From Synergistaceae bacterium (GTDB taxonomy: Bacteria > Synergistota > Synergistia > Synergistales > Synergistaceae), in assembly GCA_031264605.1 (NCBI GenBank), contig JAISDQ010000008.1:1-9847 (forward strand): DNA of 9,847 bases. Direction: 5' to 3'. Of the stretch, positions 1 through 6,803 are shown piece after piece. Every line of letters starts with the position of its first letter. Position 1 is the first letter of the stretch. The position numbers and the translations under genes were made by a program. Under the pieces are notes generated by a model. The model worked only from the letters and a program-made list of their open reading frames with translations, did no database searches and had not been told where the DNA came from.

Positions 1-776
1 ATGTCGGCGCCGGACAGCGCTTCCTTCATGCCTCCTTCGATTCCCCTGGGATTGGTGCGGGCGGCGAGTTCCGCCTGAAAGACGTTCATGCCCGCGTGCG
101 AGGGCCCCAATATTCCTCCCCTGTCCAGTATCACGATGTCGCGCGCGCCGCCGCTGAGCAGCAAATCCGCTGAGGCGAGCCCGACCGCGCCCGCCCCGAC
201 GACGGCTATCCTCGCTTCGGCAAGTCTTATGCCCAGAAGTTTGATCGAGTTATTGATCGCCGCCAGAACCGCCACGGCGGTTCCCTGCCGGTCGTCGCAG
301 AATACGGGTATGTCCAGTACTTCCGACAGCGCCCTTTCGACGTAGAAGGCGTCCGGGTTGCCCAAGCCTCCGATATTGACGCCACCGACCGTGGGGGCTA
401 TCGCGCGGCAGAAATTTACGATTTCCTCCGCCGTCTCGGCTCGAATCGCCATGGGCACGGCGTCGACGTCCCCGAAAAGTTTGAGCGTGAGCGCTTTGCC
501 CTCCAAAATTGGCAGCACGGCGTCAGGCCCTATATCGCCCATTCCGAAAACGCTTTTGCCGTTGCTGACTTCCGCCAGACGGTTCGCGCGGCCGGTGTAT
601 TCGTAGGCGTTTCGCCCGTCGAGCCGTATCTCCTCGCTCGCCGTCAGGCTTCCGGGCACGTAAGCCATGGCAAGCCGGCGCTCGTTCCTGATATTGACTG
701 TCGGTATGTTCCGTATCTTGCCGAGGGCGTTTCGGTGGAAATCCAGAATTTCTTTTTTAGTCGTGTGCTCCGTCAT
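1..776 (-). CDS. Malic-enzyme-like NAD(P)-dependent oxidoreductase (C-terminus off left edge)
   Basis: The first 258 residues are visible; the rest lies beyond the left edge. The order of motifs is that of bacterial malic enzymes, which decarboxylate malate to pyruvate: AYVPG with the expected catalytic Tyr39, GMGDIGP at 78-84, EGKAL with the likely catalytic Lys94, a DD pair at 161-162 in the FCDDRQGTA segment, and a GAGAVG dinucleotide-binding loop at 194-199 with an acidic residue (Asp218) after the next strand, which favours NAD. One point is odd: where the family has NLEDI, with Glu and Asp as metal ligands, this protein reads NIGGL (134-138). The family motif FHDDQHGTA is also altered to FCDDRQGTA. 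It may therefore act on another substrate or be a non-canonical paralogue. The ATG at 776 sits 9 bases after GGAGG (786-790) and overlaps the end of the MBL hydrolase gene by 20 bases, so the two are probably co-transcribed and coupled. The fold is clear; the exact reaction is not. Confidence 0.85.
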   Translation of the reverse strand, partial: MTEHTTKKEILDFHRNALGKIRNIPTVNIRNERRLAMAYVPGSLTASEEIRLDGRNAYEYTGRANRLAEVSNGKSVFGMGDIGPDAVLPILEGKALTLKLFGDVDAVPMAIRAETAEEIVNFCRAIAPTVGGVNIGGLGNPDAFYVERALSEVLDIPVFCDDRQGTAVAVLAAINNSIKLLGIRLAEARIAVVGAGAVGLASADLLLSGGARDIVILDRGGILGPSHAGMNVFQAELAARTNPRGIEGGMKEALSGAD

Positions 777-1599
777 TGTCGAACTCCTCCGGTTTTAGAA
801 TTGTTATTGGATTTTCGAGCGTTAAAATCATCCCGTCCGTTGCCGCGATCACTTTAGTCCCGCGCGCGGCGAGACGGTTGGATATGTATTCCCCGCCCCT
901 GTCGAGCAGGTCGGCGCCCATGTGAGTGATTACCGTCGCGGCGGGAGAGACGCGTCCGAGAAGCGATCCGACATCCGCCAGCGACATGTGATCGAGCTTC
1001 GCGCGGGGAAACGTCAGAGCCGTGTTGACGATCAGCAGTTCGCAGTCCCCGTACCTCGCGGGAAATCCGGGCAGCGGCGCCGTGTCGCTTATCACTCCCC
1101 ACGAGGGCAGCCCGTCCGCCCTGAAGATGAACCCGTAACACTCCACTCCGTGATGCGAGTGTTCGACCGATTCTATCGTCACCCCGCCGGCGGGCGACGT
1201 AAATTTGCCGTCCTCATGGATTTCCTTTTTGGCGATCCTGGATGAAAGATATTTCATGAGAACGCGGTCCCCGTCCTCCAGCGCGTCGCGGGTGGAGAGT
1301 ATGAAACCGCGCGGGTTCCGCGATTTCAAGGTCATTCCCTCCGCCAGCGCGTTGACGTCGGAGCTGTGGTCTATATGCCTGTGCGTGAGGACGATCGTGT
1401 TGACGTCTATGGGCGACAGCGGAGGCCGGGCCTCGCATATCCGAACGAGGCTGCCCGGTCCGGGATCAATCACCCCGCGCGAGCCGCCGTAAGAAAACCA
1501 TATCCCCCCCGACGAACGCCGCTGCGATAACATTATAAAACGCGTTCCCGCGGTTCCGAGGAAACGTATGAAGTTAGCCGGGTATCCTGAGGACGGCAA
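757..1599 (-). CDS. MBL-fold metallo-hydrolase
   Basis: This is a 280-residue metallo-beta-lactamase-fold protein, predicted cytoplasmic because no signal peptide is visible. The metal site is well preserved: THRHIDH at 72-78 (HxHxDH), a His cluster at 147-150, Asp172 in SDTA, His204 in LDHMSL and His226 in THMG. The N-terminal half shows GGIWF, DPGPGSLVR and DVNALAEGMT. From memory these fit a prokaryotic MBL subfamily related to RNase Z and PhnP-type hydrolases whose substrates are mostly unknown. Start choice: TTG at 1599 lies 7 bases after GGAGG (1607-1611), whereas the first internal ATG would cut into the N-terminal strand FIRFLGTAGTR. The gene is first in a two-gene unit with the malic-enzyme-like gene, whose ATG lies inside this reading frame. 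The fold is certain; the substrate is unknown. Confidence 0.88.
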   Translation of the reverse strand: MPSSGYPANFIRFLGTAGTRFIMLSQRRSSGGIWFSYGGSRGVIDPGPGSLVRICEARPPLSPIDVNTIVLTHRHIDHSSDVNALAEGMTLKSRNPRGFILSTRDALEDGDRVLMKYLSSRIAKKEIHEDGKFTSPAGGVTIESVEHSHHGVECYGFIFRADGLPSWGVISDTAPLPGFPARYGDCELLIVNTALTFPRAKLDHMSLADVGSLLGRVSPAATVITHMGADLLDRGGEYISNRLAARGTKVIAATDGMILTLENPITILKPEEFDNDGAHD

Positions 1600-1606
1600 T
1601 ATCTTA

Positions 1607-1611
1607 CCTCC
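1607..1611 (-). promoter_or_regulatory. Ribosome binding site setting the TTG start of the MBL hydrolase
   Basis: A perfect GGAGG lies 7 bases upstream of TTG at 1599. No ATG is nearby in frame, so this site decides the start. Confidence 0.75.
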
Positions 1612-1670
1612 ACTTACAAAAATTTTTAAAAGTTATTTTTTTTACATCTTAACGCGCCAACAGCTTTATT

Positions 1671-1699
1671 GATATATTATATCCCGTCATGACCGTCAA
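1671..1699 (-). promoter_or_regulatory. Candidate sigma-70-type promoter for the MBL / malic-enzyme-like pair
   Basis: On the minus strand TTGACG (1699-1694, one mismatch to TTGACA) is followed after 17 bases by TATATC (1676-1671). A perfect TATAAT at 1681-1676 overlaps this and may be the real -10 with a poor -35. Either way, transcription would start about 60-75 bases upstream of the TTG start at 1599. The 1600-1796 gap holds no gene; apart from this element and a weaker plus-strand one I see only AT-rich sequence there. Confidence 0.45.
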
Positions 1700-1730
1700 A
1701 TGGGGAAATCTGCGTTTTTTTGCGGCGCGA

Positions 1731-1761
1731 TTGAGTAAAAGCGCGTTTTATGTGGTATCCT
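1731..1761 (+). promoter_or_regulatory. Candidate extended -10 promoter for the 176-residue protein gene
   Basis: TGGTATCCT at 1753-1761 has the TGn extension directly before a -10-like TATCCT. TTGAGT at 1731-1736 is a loose -35 with a long 19-base spacer. The site is in the right place for the TTG start at 1797, but each part is imperfect. Confidence 0.3.
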
Positions 1762-1784
1762 CTTTGATGAATAAAAAAACGCGG

Positions 1785-1790
1785 GGAGGT
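1785..1790 (+). promoter_or_regulatory. Ribosome binding site setting the TTG start at 1797
   Basis: GGAGGT lies 6 bases before TTG at 1797. The upstream in-frame ATG at 1689 has no comparable site, so the shorter protein is preferred. Confidence 0.7.
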
Positions 1791-1796
1791 GGAACT

Positions 1797-2327
1797 TTGG
1801 GCGATTCGCGAGATACTTGGATGGTAGGCGATCTGCTCGACGCTATGTCGGGTTCGCATATCCCGAATTATGTGACCATGGTGATTCAGGAGGTTCAGAA
1901 CTGGCTGGCGTCCGCGCTTTCGGAGGATTACGCGGCCGATCTGACGGAGGTCGTGTCAGGCGAGCATAATGTTTCCGCCGACGCGGAATACCTGCTGTCG
2001 CAGATAGAGTGGGCGAATTCTTACGCGGACGTGCTGCCCGCGAAGACGCCGCCCCGGCAGGAAGACGCCCTCATTCTCTCCGTCGGTCATATGATTCTCG
2101 ATGAAGGCCTGCGTATGCTGGTGGATCACGCGGCGCTGTTCGGGCGCGATATCTGCCGCAGGGTGTGGCTTATCACCGATACGTGGGTGATAGGGGACGT
2201 GCTGCCGTATACGGCGCACCTCAAAGCGCTCCGCGAAAACGGCGTTCAGTTGCACTGCATGCTCGTGACCCCGTGGAATTACGTGGAAGTGCCGTGGAAC
2301 AAAGAGGCTGAGGAACGCAAGCAATAA
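1797..2327 (+). CDS. Unrecognised protein, 176 residues
   Basis: I do not recognise a family. The protein is soluble-looking, with no signal peptide, no membrane segment and no cysteine-rich metal site (cysteines only at 110 and 134). The N-terminal half is rich in acidic and helix-forming residues (DLLDAMSGS at 12-20, then VIQEVQNWLASALSEDYAA). The C-terminal half alternates hydrophobic strands and helices: ALILSVGHMILDEG at 81-94, RRVWLITDTWVIGD at 111-124, then QLHCMLVTPWNYVEVPW at 131-147. This looks like an alpha/beta Rossmann-like layout, which is inference only. The start is TTG at 1797 because of the GGAGGT site; starting at ATG 1689 would add a basic stretch of 36 residues with no ribosome site. 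The gene stands alone, divergent from the MBL gene and convergent with the pyr operon, with its own promoter candidate and terminator. Base composition matches the GC-rich neighbours, so it is probably a native gene. Confidence 0.8.
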   Translation: MGDSRDTWMVGDLLDAMSGSHIPNYVTMVIQEVQNWLASALSEDYAADLTEVVSGEHNVSADAEYLLSQIEWANSYADVLPAKTPPRQEDALILSVGHMILDEGLRMLVDHAALFGRDICRRVWLITDTWVIGDVLPYTAHLKALRENGVQLHCMLVTPWNYVEVPWNKEAEERKQ

Positions 2328-2343
2328 TTACGCTGCGCGACGC

Positions 2344-2374
2344 GCGGGCGGGCCGTAAGGCCCGCCCGCTTTTT
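2344..2374 (+). terminator. Intrinsic terminator after the 176-residue protein gene
   Basis: An 11-bp perfect stem, GCGGGCGGGCC (2344-2354) with GGCCCGCCCGC (2359-2369), closes a GTAA loop and is followed by five Ts (2370-2374). It lies 17 bases after the TAA. On the minus strand the same hairpin lies just after pyrE but has no T-run behind it, so it would be at best a weak terminator for the pyr operon. Confidence 0.9.
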
Positions 2375-2381
2375 GTCGGGC

Positions 2382-2954
2382 TCATATCTTTCTGCTGCCC
2401 GGCTTCGTCAGCGTTGCGCCCCGCGCGCAGAACGGGCATTCGGCCTCGTCCCACGATTTTATATCGAGCGACACCAACGCCTTGAAGTCCACGCCGAAAT
2501 CCACGCCGCCGTTCGAACGGTCCACTATGGCTCCGATCCCGACCACCGTCGCGCCGGATTCCCTGAGAACCGCGGCGGTCTCTTTCACCGAACCTCCGGT
2601 CGTCACGACATCCTCGACGATGAGTACGCGCTCGCCTCGCTCGACCTTGAACCCGCGCCTCAGTGTCATTATGCCGTTCTCGCGCTCCGTGAATATGTTT
2701 CTGGCCCCGAGCGCGCGTGCGACCTCGTAAGCCATGATTATGCCGCCGAGCGCCGGCCCGGCCACCGTGTCCGCGATTGTTCCCCCGCTCAGAAACGCGC
2801 CGGCGAGACGGGCGCACAGATCCTCGCTCTCGGGCGTATGTTCGAAAAGCCTGGCGCACTGCATGTACCTGTCGCTGTGACGCCCCGACGTGAGCCGGAA
2901 ATGCCCGCTCTGAAGCGCCCCCAGTCTGTTCAGTATCTCCAAAGGTTCCGCCAT
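2382..2954 (-). CDS. pyrE: Orotate phosphoribosyltransferase
   Basis: PyrE transfers phosphoribosyl from PRPP to orotate, giving orotidine 5'-phosphate, the fifth step of UMP synthesis. In the 190-residue protein, FRLTSGRHSDRYMQ (19-32) is the substrate/PRPP loop region and VLIVEDVVTTGGS (110-122) is the classic PRPP-binding motif with its two acidic residues. The C-terminal CPFCARG...KPGSR (173-188) is, from memory, typical of one PyrE subgroup and not a sign of fusion. Two ATGs compete. The one at 2954 lies 8 bases after GGAGG and is preferred; the one at 2960, two codons earlier, is only 2 bases from it. The ribosome site overlaps the TGA of pyrD, which suggests coupling. This is the last gene of the pyr operon and converges on the terminator hairpin at 2344-2369. 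Confidence 0.95.
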   Translation of the reverse strand: MAEPLEILNRLGALQSGHFRLTSGRHSDRYMQCARLFEHTPESEDLCARLAGAFLSGGTIADTVAGPALGGIIMAYEVARALGARNIFTERENGIMTLRRGFKVERGERVLIVEDVVTTGGSVKETAAVLRESGATVVGIGAIVDRSNGGVDFGVDFKALVSLDIKSWDEAECPFCARGATLTKPGSRKI

Positions 2955-2967
2955 GTTCATGCCCTCC

Positions 2968-3879
2968 TCAGTCCAAAATCAGGCTTCCCGTGAGTTCGCC
3001 CGCGTCCTCGATGCCGTTTTCGTCCAAAAAATCCTCCAGCTCGCGCAGAATCCGGGGCCCGGCCATTACGTCGGTTATGTTCGCCGTTCCAACCATGACC
3101 GCCGTCGCGCCCGCTATCATGAACTCCGCGGCGTCCGTGCCCGTCGTGATTCCGCCCATGCCGACCACCGGAACGCGCACTCCGCCCGCCGTCTGCCACA
3201 CCATTCTCAGGGCGATGGGTTTTATCGCGGGCCCCGAAAGCCCTCCGGTTATATTCGCCAGCGCCGGCCTGCGGGTGCGCGCTTCTATAGCCATTCCCGT
3301 TACCGTGTTTATGAGGCTCACGGCGTCAGCCCCGGCGTCCTGAACCGCTTGGGCTATCGAGGCTATGTCCGTGACGTTGGGCGACAGCTTTACCATCAGC
3401 GGGCGCGAACAGACGCTCCGAACCGCCGCGGTCACTCTGGCGGCGTCTTCGGGACACGCGCCGAATTGCGCGCCGCCCTGTTTGACATTGGGGCATGAGA
3501 TGTTGAGTTCGATCATCGCCACGGGCGAATCCGACAGCTTTCGCGCGGCCTCCGCGCAGCTCTCGGCGGTGGAGCCCGCCACGTTCGCTATCACGGTCGC
3601 GCCTCTCGACGCGAGGCGCGGCAGTTCGTCGCGGATGAACGCGTCGACGCCTGGATTTTGAAGGCCGACGCTGTTCAGGATTCCCGAGGAGGTCTCCGCT
3701 ATCCTGCGCGGGGGATTGCCCGCTCTCGGCTCGTCGGTGAGCCCTTTGACGGCGATGGCTCCCCACGCGGAAATATCGTACAACTCGTCGTACTCGCGCC
3801 CGAAACCGAACGTGCCGCTCGCGGCTATCAGAGGGTTTTTCAGTTTAACGCCGCACAGATCGACCGACATGTTTCTCAC
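2968..3879 (-). CDS. pyrD: Dihydroorotate dehydrogenase, class 1B catalytic subunit
   Basis: This FMN-binding TIM-barrel subunit oxidises dihydroorotate to orotate, the fourth step of UMP synthesis, and passes electrons to PyrK. At 303 residues it has the usual class 1B length. Visible motifs are NPLIAASGTFGFGREY (15-30), LNSVGLQNPG (68-77), NISCPNVKQGG (126-136) with the class 1 catalytic Cys129, VKLSPN (163-168), GGLSGPAIKP (212-221) and the FMN phosphate loops GMGGI (240-244) and MVGTA (262-266). The adjacent pyrK confirms class 1B, which uses NAD+ and not fumarate or quinone. The start is GTG at 3879, ten bases after GGGAGG (3890-3895), and its bases overlap the pyrK TGA as GTGA. The ATG at 3870 is too far from that site. 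The overlap suggests translational coupling, which would help keep the two subunits in balance. Confidence 0.95.
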   Translation of the reverse strand: MRNMSVDLCGVKLKNPLIAASGTFGFGREYDELYDISAWGAIAVKGLTDEPRAGNPPRRIAETSSGILNSVGLQNPGVDAFIRDELPRLASRGATVIANVAGSTAESCAEAARKLSDSPVAMIELNISCPNVKQGGAQFGACPEDAARVTAAVRSVCSRPLMVKLSPNVTDIASIAQAVQDAGADAVSLINTVTGMAIEARTRRPALANITGGLSGPAIKPIALRMVWQTAGGVRVPVVGMGGITTGTDAAEFMIAGATAVMVGTANITDVMAGPRILRELEDFLDENGIEDAGELTGSLILD

Positions 3880-4637
3880 GGCAGCGCGACCTCCCTGGCG
3901 TCGAAAACCGGGCCGTCCCTGCATACACGCTTGTATCCGGCCGTACCGCCGGGGGCGCGGACGGCGCACGCGCACACGAGGCACGCCCCGACGCCGCATC
4001 CCATATGTTCTTCCAGCGACACGTACAGCGGAACGCCGCGCGCGGCGCAGATTTTTTTGAGAGTCCCCATCATCGGCTTGGGGCCGCATGAAAAAACCGC
4101 GTCGGGCCGTTTGGAGATCAGCGCCTCAGACACTCTGTCCGTGACCAGGCCGCCGACATCGAGCGTCATTTCGGACAGCCCGCCCATTTCCGCCGCGCCG
4201 AATACGGATTTCCGGTCGCCGAATCCCAGAAACGATTTCAACCCGCGCGCCGTCTCGCTCAAAACCCGCGCGAGGTACATCAGCGGAGCGACGCCCAAAC
4301 CGCCTCCGACCAGCCATATATCCCCTCCGGGGGAAACGGTTGGAAACGGATTCCCCAGCGGCATTAGAATCTTTATCGTCTCCCCCGGATCGAGCGCGGC
4401 GATGCTGCGGGTTCCTTTGCCCGCGGCTCTGACGATGAACCTCGCCGTATTTTCGGCCGGATCGAAGCCGGCTATGCTTACCGGCCGCCGCAGAAAAACT
4501 CCGGGAGCCTCCATGTGCGCGAACTGTCCCGGTTTTGGCGTCAGGCCGGCGGCCTGGGCCAGTTCGAAGCGAAGATCGGCGGCGTCTTCGGTCAGACGTT
4601 CGCGGGAAACGAGGCGCGCTTCGCAATCGCGGGCCAT
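3876..4637 (-). CDS. pyrK: Dihydroorotate dehydrogenase electron transfer subunit
   Basis: PyrK is the FAD and [2Fe-2S] subunit that carries electrons from PyrD to NAD+. The 253-residue protein has the order of a ferredoxin-reductase-like module. FLRRPVSI (48-55) is the FAD-binding motif, GGGLGVAPLMYLA (111-123) is the NAD-binding glycine loop, VFSCGPKPMM (181-190) is the usual C-terminal NAD-site segment, and EEHMGCGVGACLVCAC with a distal Cys gives cluster ligands C214, C219, C222 and C239. The ATG at 4637 overlaps the pyrF stop by one base (TGATG), with only a weak AGG upstream, so re-initiation after pyrF is likely. The reading frame stays open far upstream (to 5336), but that part is antisense-like shadow of pyrF. 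The pyrD start overlaps the TGA. Confidence 0.95.
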   Translation of the reverse strand: MARDCEARLVSRERLTEDAADLRFELAQAAGLTPKPGQFAHMEAPGVFLRRPVSIAGFDPAENTARFIVRAAGKGTRSIAALDPGETIKILMPLGNPFPTVSPGGDIWLVGGGLGVAPLMYLARVLSETARGLKSFLGFGDRKSVFGAAEMGGLSEMTLDVGGLVTDRVSEALISKRPDAVFSCGPKPMMGTLKKICAARGVPLYVSLEEHMGCGVGACLVCACAVRAPGGTAGYKRVCRDGPVFDAREVALP

Positions 4638-5527
4638 CAGGCGCGCCTCAGGACGTTTCCTATCTCGTCGCGCATCCGAATGGCCTCTTCCCTGGCGGCT
4701 CCGGCGAAATCGTCCGTTCCCAGCTTTTGGTGCGCGCGTATTATGCTCCTCGACGCCGCGATTACCGCGCCCTCGCCGCGCCCGTCGAAGCACGGCGCGA
4801 GGTGTTCCGCGGAAGCTCCCTGCGCGCCGTATCCGGGGAGGAGAAAAAACGTGCGGGGCATTTTGCGCCTGAGCGAGGCGCCCTGTTCGGGGTAAGTGGC
4901 GCCGACAACCGCCCCCACCGAGCTGAATCCCTCTTCCCCGATCAGCGTCTCTCCCCACTCGGCGATTTTTTCCGCGACCAACTCGTACATCGGCCGGCCG
5001 TCGCGCGATATGACGTCCTGAAATTCTCTCCCGGACGGGTTGGAGGTTTTGGCGAGGGCGAATATGCCCTTGCCCGAAGCGGCGCAGTCGGCTATGAATG
5101 GCGCTATGCCGTCGGTTCCGAAATAAGGGTTCACCGTCAGAAAATCGGTGGGAAAAGGGGAATCGGCCCTGAGGTACGCGGCCGAGTAGGCCTCGGCGGT
5201 GGAGCCGATGTCGCCGCGCTTGGCGTCCGTTATGACGGCATAGCCGAGCGCTTTGGCGCGCTCGGCGGTGCGCCTGAGGCACTCCATGCCCGCCGTCCCC
5301 AGCGCCTCGTAGTAAGCGGCCTGTATTTTGACGCATGGAACTATGTCCGACAGCGCTTCCAGAATCGCGGCGTTGAACGCGTATATCGCCTCGGCCGTTC
5401 CGCCGTTTTCGATATGATCGAGCGCGAACGCCTTCGGCACGTATTCGATCCTGGTGTCCAGCCCAAGCGTGGAAGGGTTTCCGGTCTCCCTGATTCTCTG
5501 AACCAGACGGTCTATCCGCACGCCCAT
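4637..5527 (-). CDS. pyrF: Orotidine 5'-phosphate decarboxylase
   Basis: PyrF decarboxylates OMP to UMP, the last step of the pathway. At 296 residues this is the longer type 2 form. The catalytic signature DAKRGDIGST lies at 101-110, with the Asp/Lys/Asp catalytic residues at D101, K103 and D106. LGLDTR (21-26), VKIQAAYYEALG (66-77), TVNPYFGTDG (131-140) and the phosphate-site region LLPGYGAQG (229-237) also match the type 2 family. The ATG at 5527 overlaps the pyrC end by 16 bases, with only a G-rich weak ribosome site; GTG at 5521 is a less likely alternative. An open frame continues 40 codons further upstream but lies inside pyrC. Its stop overlaps the pyrK start. Confidence 0.95.
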   Translation of the reverse strand: MGVRIDRLVQRIRETGNPSTLGLDTRIEYVPKAFALDHIENGGTAEAIYAFNAAILEALSDIVPCVKIQAAYYEALGTAGMECLRRTAERAKALGYAVITDAKRGDIGSTAEAYSAAYLRADSPFPTDFLTVNPYFGTDGIAPFIADCAASGKGIFALAKTSNPSGREFQDVISRDGRPMYELVAEKIAEWGETLIGEEGFSSVGAVVGATYPEQGASLRRKMPRTFFLLPGYGAQGASAEHLAPCFDGRGEGAVIAASRSIIRAHQKLGTDDFAGAAREEAIRMRDEIGNVLRRA

Positions 5528-6801
5528 TCGCCCCCGTAAACGATCGCGCCGCCCGCCATCGTGCATTTCACCATTCCCGAAAGCGTTCGCCCGCCGAACG
5601 GAGAGTTGTGCCCCCGGGATACGAATTTCGACGGATCGACCGTCCATTCGGCGTCAGGGGCTATTATCGCGACGTCGGCGGCCCGTCCTTCCTCGATTTT
5701 GCCCGCGTCGATGCCGAGAATTTCCGCCGGGGCCGAGGTCATTTTGCGGAACAGCTCCTCCGGCGTGAGTATTCCACCTTTGACGAGCACGGTCCAGCAG
5801 ATGGAAAAAGCCGTTTCGAAGCCGGATATTCCGCTCGCGGCCAGGGCGTATTCCACGTTTTTGTCGTCGATGTGATGGGGGGCGTGGTCGGTGGCGATGC
5901 AGTCGATTGTCCCGTCGGCGATGGCCTCTATTATGGCCTGCCTGTCGTCCTCGGTGCGCAGCGGGGGGTTCACTTTGGTATTGGCGTCGTAGTCCCTGAC
6001 CCATTCGTCGGTGGCATAGATATAGTGCGGCGCGGTCTCGCAGGTTACGGCGGCGTTGCGGCGTTTCGCCTGCCGGATGATCTCGGCCCCCCCTCTCGTG
6101 GAGACGTGGGCGATGTGGATTCCGGTATTTTCCGCCTCGGCCAGGATGCAGTCGCGCGCTATCATGGTTTCCTCAGCGGTTCTGCTGATGCCGGGCAGCC
6201 CGAGCGCGGTCGACCAGTAACCCTCGTTCATCAGGCCCCCGTCGGTGAGGTCGGTGTCCTCCGGGTGCGATATGACTTTGAGCCCGAAGCGTTTCGCGTA
6301 ACTGAGCGCCAGCCTCATCCGCATCGCGTTCCTGACGCATTTGCCGTCGTCGGAGAGCGCGACGGCCCCGGCGTCCGCGAGGTCGCCGGCTTCCGTGAGT
6401 TCTTCCCCCGCGAGGTTTTTCGTTATCGCGGCTATGGGATATACGCGCACCGGCCCGGCTAGGGCCGCCTTTTTCTTTATGAATTCGGTCACAACGGCAT
6501 TGTCGTTCACCGGATAAGTGTTCGCCATGCAGCAGACCGAGGTGAAGCCGCCCTTCGCCGCCGCCGCCGTGCCGCTCGCTATATCCTCTTTTTCGTCGAA
6601 TCCAGGTTCCCTAAGGTGACAGTGTATGTCGACCAGGCCCGGGGATACTATCATGTCCGCGGCGTCTATCGTCTTGAAACCGTCCGCCGTCAGGTTTTCG
6701 CCGAGCCGCGATATTTTTCCGGCCTCTATCATCAGGTCGAGCCCCTTGATTCCATGGGGAGTGACGGCCAAGCCGCCTTTTATGAGAAATTTGCCGCTCA
6801 T
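5512..6801 (-). CDS. pyrC: Dihydroorotase, type I
   Basis: PyrC cyclises carbamoyl aspartate to dihydroorotate, the third step of UMP synthesis. The 429-residue amidohydrolase has the usual type I length. The zinc-site residues are in order: HCHLREPG (60-67; His60 and His62), Asp151/Asp152 in SDDG, His179 in SHPED, His232 in IAHVS and Asp305 in ATDHAPHH. The N- and C-terminal segments form the small beta-sandwich typical of the superfamily. Start choice: ATG at 6801 lies 9 bases after GGAGG, while the in-frame TTG at 6807 is only 3 bases from it. The gene begins 2 bases after the pyrB stop, and the ribosome site is inside the pyrB 3' end. It overlaps pyrF by 16 bases. Confidence 0.96.
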   Translation of the reverse strand: MSGKFLIKGGLAVTPHGIKGLDLMIEAGKISRLGENLTADGFKTIDAADMIVSPGLVDIHCHLREPGFDEKEDIASGTAAAAKGGFTSVCCMANTYPVNDNAVVTEFIKKKAALAGPVRVYPIAAITKNLAGEELTEAGDLADAGAVALSDDGKCVRNAMRMRLALSYAKRFGLKVISHPEDTDLTDGGLMNEGYWSTALGLPGISRTAEETMIARDCILAEAENTGIHIAHVSTRGGAEIIRQAKRRNAAVTCETAPHYIYATDEWVRDYDANTKVNPPLRTEDDRQAIIEAIADGTIDCIATDHAPHHIDDKNVEYALAASGISGFETAFSICWTVLVKGGILTPEELFRKMTSAPAEILGIDAGKIEEGRAADVAIIAPDAEWTVDPSKFVSRGHNSPFGGRTLSGMVKCTMAGGAIVYGGEWACG

Positions 6802-6803
6802 CG

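Noticed and set aside
1689..1796. ATG at 1689 as the start of the 176-residue protein
   Set aside because: It has no ribosome binding site and adds a basic stretch, whereas TTG at 1797 has GGAGGT 6 bases upstream.
2344..2369. Bidirectional terminator also serving pyrE
   Set aside because: The hairpin is symmetric, but on the minus strand no T-run follows it; only A residues precede it. Counted as a plus-strand terminator only.
3876..5336. A 486-residue pyrK with a long N-terminal extension
   Set aside because: Everything upstream of 4637 is pyrF read in another frame. The extension is Arg-rich with no domain, and the ATG at 4637 fits the family length.
3658..5539. Long plus-strand open frames (404 and 334 residues) opposite pyrD, pyrK and pyrF
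   Set aside because: They lie antisense to well-recognised genes, have Arg/Pro/Gly-rich low-complexity translations, and arise from high GC content, which removes stop codons.
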